Shown here: positions 5,775 to 9,290 of the stretch, piece after piece
Layout of the letters: every line of letters begins with the position of its first letter
Position numbering within the stretch: position 1 is the stretch's first letter
From: Deltaproteobacteria bacterium
GTDB lineage: Bacteria; Desulfobacterota; UBA8473
Reading direction: 5' to 3'
DNA length: 9,290 nt
Assembly (NCBI GenBank): GCA_030643245.1
Contig: DAOWME010000110.1
Span: forward strand, 1-9,290
Notes under the pieces: model-generated
Seen by the model: the letters and a program-made list of their open reading frames with translations, nothing else
What the model was told of the DNA's origin: nothing
Databases searched by the model: none
Translations under genes and position numbers: made by a program

Positions 5775-5999
5775 ATGCCAAGAGGAGATGGAACAGGTCC
5801 CCCCGGGGGAAGCGGCCCGGGCACGGGAATAGGCAGAGGGGGCGGAGGCAGGGGCCGGATGGGTGGAAACAGGCCGGGCTCCGGTCCTGGTGGGGAGTGT
5901 GTTTGTCCAAGTTGCGGTAATACTGTGCCGCATCAGGTAGGATCCCCATGTTACGAGATAAACTGTCCAAAATGCGGCGCCACCATGACAAAGGGATAG
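5775..5999 (+). CDS. Gly-rich small protein with C-terminal zinc ribbon
   Basis: The protein has 74 residues. The head MPRGDGTGPPGGSGPGTG resembles the MPGFDGTGPRGLGPMTG opening of the DUF5320-like protein at 4250, followed by a Gly-Arg run. The tail from about 42 is a compact metal-binding knuckle: C42, C44-x2-C47 (CPSCG), H53, C59 and C64-x2-C67 (CPKCG). The paired CPxCG knuckles indicate Zn or possibly Fe binding. GGAGGGAG precedes the ATG. Similar small DGTGP/CPxCG proteins are found beside ferredoxin-MinD genes, but I know of no proven role. A metal-chaperone or rubredoxin-like role is speculation. Confidence 0.8.
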   Translation: MPRGDGTGPPGGSGPGTGIGRGGGGRGRMGGNRPGSGPGGECVCPSCGNTVPHQVGSPCYEINCPKCGATMTKG

Positions 6000-6047
6000 G
6001 GAATTCGAATAGAGAGGTTCTAGCCTTTCAGTCAAGGATGGGTGAAT

Positions 6048-6893
6048 ATGATCATATCAATCTCGAGTGGCAAAGGAGGGACTGGGAAGACAACCATAGG
6101 GACCAATCTCGCCCTTTCTTTAGAAGGTGTCCAGTACGTGGACTGCGACGTGGAAGAACCGAACGGACACCTTTTTTTAAAGCCTCAAATAGAAGAAAGG
6201 ATCTCTGTGGGTATTCCAGTCCCTCAGGTGGACAAATCCAAGTGTACTTACTGTGGTGAGTGTGCCAAGGTCTGTGAGTTCAATGCTATTGTGGTCGTAA
6301 AGGAGAAGGTGCTCTTCTTCCCTGAGCTATGTCATGGCTGCGGGGGGTGTTCATATATCTGCCCGGAGGATGCTATAGAAGAGGTGGAGAGAGAAATCGG
6401 TGTAATCGAAAGGGGAAAAGCCGGAGATATTGAGTTTGTTCACGGTCTTTTGAATGTGGGAGAACCTATGGCGCCCCCGCTCATCCGCACGGAAAAGCAA
6501 TTCATCAATAACGATAAAACTGTGATTATCGATTCTTCACCGGGCACTTCATGTCCTGTGGTGGAGGCGGTAAAAGGAAGCGATTTCTGCCTCCTGGTTA
6601 CAGAACCTACACCCTTTGGGTTGAATGATCTGAGGCTTGCGGTGGAGATGGTGAGAAAGCTGAAGATACCTCTGGGGATTGTTGTTAACTGCTGCGACAT
6701 TGGGGATAGAGAAGTCTGGCAGTATTGTGAATATGAATCTATCCCTGTTTTGATGGAGATCCCCCAGGACAGGAGGATAGCGGAGGCCTATTCAAAAGGT
6801 ATCCCATTAGTGGAAGAGATCCCTGAATACAGAAGCAGGTTTCAAGATCTCTACAATCAGATAGGAAAGAGAGTTCAGGAGGAGAGTGGGTGA
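6048..6893 (+). CDS. Ferredoxin-MinD/Mrp-type ATPase A
   Basis: This 281-residue cytoplasmic ATPase has two [4Fe-4S] ferredoxin motifs inserted in a MinD/ParA-like P-loop domain. The deviant Walker A GKGGTGKT is at 8-15. Ferredoxin cysteines are C66-C69-C72-C76 and C95-C98-C101-C105. DSSPGTSCPV (162-171) is the switch-II/Walker B region, with C169 conserved in the family. NCCDIGD later replaces the usual NKxD-like segment. The ATG at 6048 follows AAGGA by eight bases; the in-frame GTG at 6042 is too close. Desulfovibrio ORP complexes contain a tandem pair of such proteins. Electron delivery coupled to ATP hydrolysis is the likely role (inference). Confidence 0.93.
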   Translation: MIISISSGKGGTGKTTIGTNLALSLEGVQYVDCDVEEPNGHLFLKPQIEERISVGIPVPQVDKSKCTYCGECAKVCEFNAIVVVKEKVLFFPELCHGCGGCSYICPEDAIEEVEREIGVIERGKAGDIEFVHGLLNVGEPMAPPLIRTEKQFINNDKTVIIDSSPGTSCPVVEAVKGSDFCLLVTEPTPFGLNDLRLAVEMVRKLKIPLGIVVNCCDIGDREVWQYCEYESIPVLMEIPQDRRIAEAYSKGIPLVEEIPEYRSRFQDLYNQIGKRVQEESG

Positions 6894-7762
6894 AAGAGCT
6901 AACCGTGATCAGTGGCAAGGGGGGTACCGGCAAGACCACCATAACAGCGGCTTTCGCAGCGCTTGCCCAGGGACAGGTTATGGCGGATGGTGACGTGGAT
7001 GCAGCCGACCTTCACTTGATCTTGACACCGCGCATAAAAAAGGAAGAGGCGTTTTACGGGGGACGCGCCCCTCTTATGAACAAGGATAAATGTGATGAAT
7101 GTGGCATCTGTATGGAGGTCTGCCGCTTTGGGGCCATACATGATTTTGTAATAGACCCTATCTCCTGTGAGGGGTGTGGGCTCTGTATGCATGCATGCCC
7201 GAATGATGCCATAACAATGGAGGAGAAATTCTCCGGGCACTGGTTTATATCCGACACACGATTCGGTCCCATGGTACATGGTAAGCTGGGGATCGCGGAG
7301 GATAACTCCGGAAAGCTTGTCTCTCTGGTGAGGCAACAGGCTAAGTTAATAGCAGAAGAAGAAAACAAGGATTTGATTATCATAGATGGCCCTCCGGGTA
7401 TAGGTTGCCCTGTCATCGCGGCTATCACAGGTGCGGACCTTGTTTTGGCAGTCACTGAACCGACGCTTTCAGGCATTCACGATCTGGAAAGGGTGCTGGG
7501 TGTTGCCGGGCATTTTAATCTTCGGGCCATGGTCTGTGTAAACAAGTTCGACATCAATACGGAAAACACCGAGAAGATAAAAGAATACTGCAGGGAGAGG
7601 AATATTGAGGTTGTGGGAGAAATTCCTTATGATCCCATTGTAACCAGGGCAATGGTGGCGCGTCAGACAATAACGGAATACGACTCAGGGGTTGTCACTG
7701 ATATAATAAAGAGGATGTGGGCAAGGATTGAGGCTGGGCTTGGAAATGGGTTTGAGAGATAA
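6890..7762 (+). CDS. Ferredoxin-MinD/Mrp-type ATPase B
   Basis: This 290-residue paralogue of the preceding gene has the same order of parts: Walker A GKGGTGKT at 9-16, ferredoxin cysteines C68-C71-C74-C78 and C93-C96-C99-C103, then DGPPGIGCPV (166-175) with C173. It keeps the usual NKFD segment that copy A has changed. The start is GTG, overlapping the previous stop as GTGA, with AGGAGGAG five bases upstream, so the two ATPases are translationally coupled. The pair probably forms a heterodimer, as tandem conservation in ORP and related loci suggests (inference). Confidence 0.94.
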   Translation: MKELTVISGKGGTGKTTITAAFAALAQGQVMADGDVDAADLHLILTPRIKKEEAFYGGRAPLMNKDKCDECGICMEVCRFGAIHDFVIDPISCEGCGLCMHACPNDAITMEEKFSGHWFISDTRFGPMVHGKLGIAEDNSGKLVSLVRQQAKLIAEEENKDLIIIDGPPGIGCPVIAAITGADLVLAVTEPTLSGIHDLERVLGVAGHFNLRAMVCVNKFDINTENTEKIKEYCRERNIEVVGEIPYDPIVTRAMVARQTITEYDSGVVTDIIKRMWARIEAGLGNGFER

Positions 7763-8030
7763 GATCATCGAAAAACTGAGAGCGGTGAAGGACCCCGGGA
7801 CTACGCTGGATGTGGTGAGCATGGGGTTGATCAAAGATTTGACGGTTACGACTGAAGGTAAGGTAAGGTTTGCATTCCGCCCGTCTTCTCCCGTATGTCC
7901 CTTGGTCTTTTCTTTGGCCCTTAAGGTTCAAGAGGCGGTCAAAGAGATGGAAGAAGTAAAATGCTTGGAGATGAACGTTGTGGATCACCGAATGGCAGAG
8001 GAGCTCAATACGCTTTTGAAGGGTGATTGA
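7746..8030 (+). CDS. MIP18/DUF59 Fe-S assembly factor
   Basis: This 94-residue protein belongs to the MIP18 (DUF59, SufT/PaaD-like) family, which helps load Fe-S clusters onto target proteins. Signatures are VKDPGTTLDVVSMGLIKD (14-31) and FRPSSPVCPL (44-53) with the conserved C51; a second cysteine is at 73. The ATG at 7746 lies inside the end of the ATPase B gene (17-bp overlap), pointing to translational coupling. An in-frame TTG at 7728 would add six residues and is less likely. Members of this family are frequently encoded with Mrp-type ATPases, which fits a hand-off partner role. Confidence 0.88.
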   Translation: MGLRDKIIEKLRAVKDPGTTLDVVSMGLIKDLTVTTEGKVRFAFRPSSPVCPLVFSLALKVQEAVKEMEEVKCLEMNVVDHRMAEELNTLLKGD

Positions 8031-8049
8031 ACGTGAAGGGGTACTTGTT

Positions 8050-8295
8050 GTGCCAATCTATGAATATCGTTGTAATCAATGTGGTCAAGTATCAGAAATA
8101 CTGACAGGTATCGGTTCCTATAGCGACCTTCCTGTATGCAAGAACTGTGGAAGTCATAATTTGCGGAAGTTGATGTCCGTCTCATCCTTCGTTTCAACGG
8201 ATAGCGCCCGACATCCGGGAACTACGTGTTGCGGAGCGGAAGAACGATGCGACAAGCCTCCTTGTTCCGGCGGCGGCGGTTGCAGAAGAGGTTGA
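8050..8295 (+). CDS. FmdB-type zinc-ribbon protein with Cys/Gly-rich tail
   Basis: The protein has 81 residues. The start MPIYEYRCNQCG is diagnostic of the FmdB (CxxC_CxxC_SSSS) family, with C8/C11 and C30/C33 as zinc-ribbon ligands, followed by the Ser-rich segment SVSSFVSTDSA. The tail carries five more cysteines (C60, C61, C67, C72, C78) among glycines. The start is GTG at 8050, nine bases after AAGGGG; the longer frame from TTG 8023 would add residues not seen in the family. FmdB was first linked to formylmethanofuran dehydrogenase gene control, but the function of the family is unsettled. Confidence 0.87.
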   Translation: MPIYEYRCNQCGQVSEILTGIGSYSDLPVCKNCGSHNLRKLMSVSSFVSTDSARHPGTTCCGAEERCDKPPCSGGGGCRRG

Positions 8296-8342
8296 GGGGG
8301 CAAAGTTCAAGACATGGAACAGCGGAGGAGAAAGATCTGAGT

Positions 8343-8813
8343 ATGGCTGGGCAAGACACGTCTGACCTGGATAAAATGGTTGAAGAGATGCAGACATCGA
8401 TCATAAATGACGCTCGGGAGACATTCTCGGAAGAGGTTGTTAATCGATGGTTAAACCCCAGGAATATCGGCAAAATGGAAAATCCCGATGGCGTTTGCTC
8501 TATAAGGGGTCCATGTGGTGACACCATGGAAATATTCTTGAGAGTCAGAGATGGCAGAATCGTAAACGCTACGTTTATGACCGATGGTTGTGGGACCTCC
8601 ATTGCAGCTGGAAGTATGGCGACTGATCTGGCGATCGGAAAGACTGTGGAGAAAGCATTGAAGGTAAGCAAGGAGGTTATCCTGGATGAATTGGGGGGTC
8701 TGCCTGAGGAGAGCGAGCACTGCTCCCTTCTCGCCTCAAACACCTTGAAAGAGGCCATAAAAGACTATTTGACTTGTAAAAAAGATCCGTGGAAAAGAAG
8801 CTACAGAACATAG
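8343..8813 (+). CDS. IscU/NifU N-terminal-like Fe-S scaffold
   Basis: This 156-residue protein resembles the IscU/NifU scaffold on which Fe-S clusters are built. Ligand motifs are all present: GPCGD (C58, D60), TDGCGTSIAAGS (C83) and EHCSLLA (H126, C127). Extra cysteines occur at C52 and C145. About 35 residues precede the usual NPRNIG start, longer than typical IscU. There is no NifU central [2Fe-2S] domain or C-terminal Nfu domain. The ATG at 8343 follows GGAGGAG by 12 bases; earlier in-frame codons would overlap the FmdB gene without family support. It is the last operon gene. No cysteine desulfurase is encoded in the window, so sulfur must come from elsewhere. Confidence 0.9.
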   Translation: MAGQDTSDLDKMVEEMQTSIINDARETFSEEVVNRWLNPRNIGKMENPDGVCSIRGPCGDTMEIFLRVRDGRIVNATFMTDGCGTSIAAGSMATDLAIGKTVEKALKVSKEVILDELGGLPEESEHCSLLASNTLKEAIKDYLTCKKDPWKRSYRT

Positions 8814-8905
8814 CTGCCCATAACCATGGAAAGGAATTATTATGCGTGTTTCAACATTTCTGATAGAAGGATAATCTTAAAACATGACATTTCTCGACGC
8901 ACTGA

Positions 8906-8938
8906 GTTTTCGGGAAAACGGGAACGGGAGCTTTTCCC
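8906..8938 (+). terminator. Possible hairpin pair after the operon
   Basis: GTTTTC-GG-GAAAAC (8906-8919) is a perfect 6-bp stem. An alternative, mutually exclusive stem pairs GGGAAAA (8912-8918) with TTTTCCC (8932-8938). There is no strong T-tract after either, so termination here is uncertain. This lies in the 8814-9156 gap, which otherwise holds the MITE-like element; I see no gene there. Confidence 0.3.
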
Positions 8939-8943
8939 AGATC

Positions 8944-9133
8944 TTAAGGGACGGGGCTGAAATAACTTTCTAAAATTGGCGCTCAGATTTAGGTTAGATT
9001 TGTTCGATCTAAAAACACAAAACCACAGGAATAGTTTTGCCTATTTCGAGGATTTTGTGTTTGAAGATCGGGCAAAGATGGCCTGAAGATGAGATGCATA
9101 GTTGGGGAAGTTATTTCGGCCCCGTCCCTAACC
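8944..9133. mobile_element. MITE-like palindromic element, complete right copy
   Basis: This 190-bp element has terminal inverted repeats: 8944-8969 (TTAAGGGACGGGG...AAATAACTTT) is the near reverse complement of 9107-9133 (GAAGTTATTTCG...CCCCGTCCCTAACC). The interior folds into a hairpin with imperfect 36-bp arms at 8999-9034 and 9041-9076 and a 6-nt loop. There is no coding capacity. It is in inverted orientation relative to the copy at 1-141. No clear target-site duplication is visible. The right end lies three bases before the ribosome site of the next gene. Confidence 0.8.
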
Positions 9134-9156
9134 ATTAAAAGGAGGACACGGCTGGC

Positions 9157-9290
9157 ATGGGGAACTTAGATATTTCTTGTACGATTCCTGAAGCGGAAGA
9201 ACATTTTTTCCTGCGTGAGGATGTAATAGACAACCTTGAGCGGATCAACAATCTCTCGAAGCGGCATCCGGTTAACGTGCTGGTGGCAGG
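9157..9290 (+). CDS. Start of an unidentified gene, possibly an AAA/MoxR-like ATPase (partial)
   Basis: Forty-four codons are visible before the window ends. The ATG follows AAAGGAGG (9137-9144). The peptide begins MGNLDISCTIPEAEEHFFLR and ends HPVNVLVAG. The last part resembles the beta-strand leading into a Walker A loop in MoxR/CobS-type AAA ATPases, but the P-loop itself is outside the window. It is separated from the ORP operon by the repeat element and is probably a different transcription unit. Confidence 0.55.
   Translation, partial: MGNLDISCTIPEAEEHFFLREDVIDNLERINNLSKRHPVNVLVA

Noticed and set aside
1..9290. CRISPR array, tRNA or rRNA genes
   Set aside because: I saw no regularly spaced short repeats and no recognisable tRNA or rRNA sequence on either strand.

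Overview
This window carries one compact, plus-strand gene cluster for metal-cluster (Fe-S or heterometal) assembly, with its own sigma-54 regulator in front. Its closest known relative is the anaerobe-specific orange protein (ORP) system of Desulfovibrio, in which a NifX-like Mo/Cu-binding protein is encoded with an Mrp-type ATPase, two ferredoxin-MinD ATPases and a sigma-54 activator. Gene content, moderate GC and strong GGAGG ribosome sites suggest a strictly anaerobic bacterium such as a Desulfobacterota/deltaproteobacterial lineage. Nitrospirota or anaerobic Firmicutes cannot be excluded, because there is no rRNA or other marker gene here.

Layout. 1-141: a truncated copy of a palindromic, MITE-like repeat. 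142-726: no convincing gene, but a long inverted repeat (505-533/619-647) and an 18-bp direct repeat (414-431/669-686). 727-2061: a PAS-AAA+-Fis sigma-54 activator. 2062-2510: its probable target region, with two dyad sites 31 bp apart (2193-2210, 2225-2240), a near-consensus -24/-12 promoter (2339-2354) and a 146-nt leader with a hairpin beside the first ribosome site. 2511-8813: twelve genes on one strand, closely spaced or overlapping: ORP/NifX-like 1, Nbp35/Mrp ATPase, ORP/NifX-like 2, two DUF5320-type Gly/Tyr/Pro-rich small proteins, ORP/NifX-like 3 fused to a Gly-Met-Arg linker and coiled coil, a Gly-rich zinc ribbon, two ferredoxin-MinD ATPases, a MIP18/DUF59 protein, an FmdB-type zinc ribbon and an IscU/NifU-like scaffold. 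8814-9156: hairpins and a complete second copy of the MITE-like element, inverted relative to the first. 9157-end: the start of an unrelated gene, possibly an AAA ATPase.

How the parts may work together (inference). The activator senses a signal through its PAS domain and switches on the long operon. The IscU-like scaffold and MIP18 protein would build or hand on Fe-S units. The Nbp35-type ATPase and the two ferredoxin-MinD ATPases would supply ATP-driven transfer and electrons. The three NifX-like proteins would be cluster carriers or acceptors. The DUF5320 and zinc-ribbon proteins would be accessory partners of unknown role. Three observations stand out beyond a textbook ORP locus. The Mrp ATPase and ORP-like 3 end in the same short peptide. 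A G10 tract lies just before that peptide in ORP-like 3. Modules such as the MPxxDGTGP N-terminus, GMGRG linker and coiled coil recur in different combinations across the small proteins.
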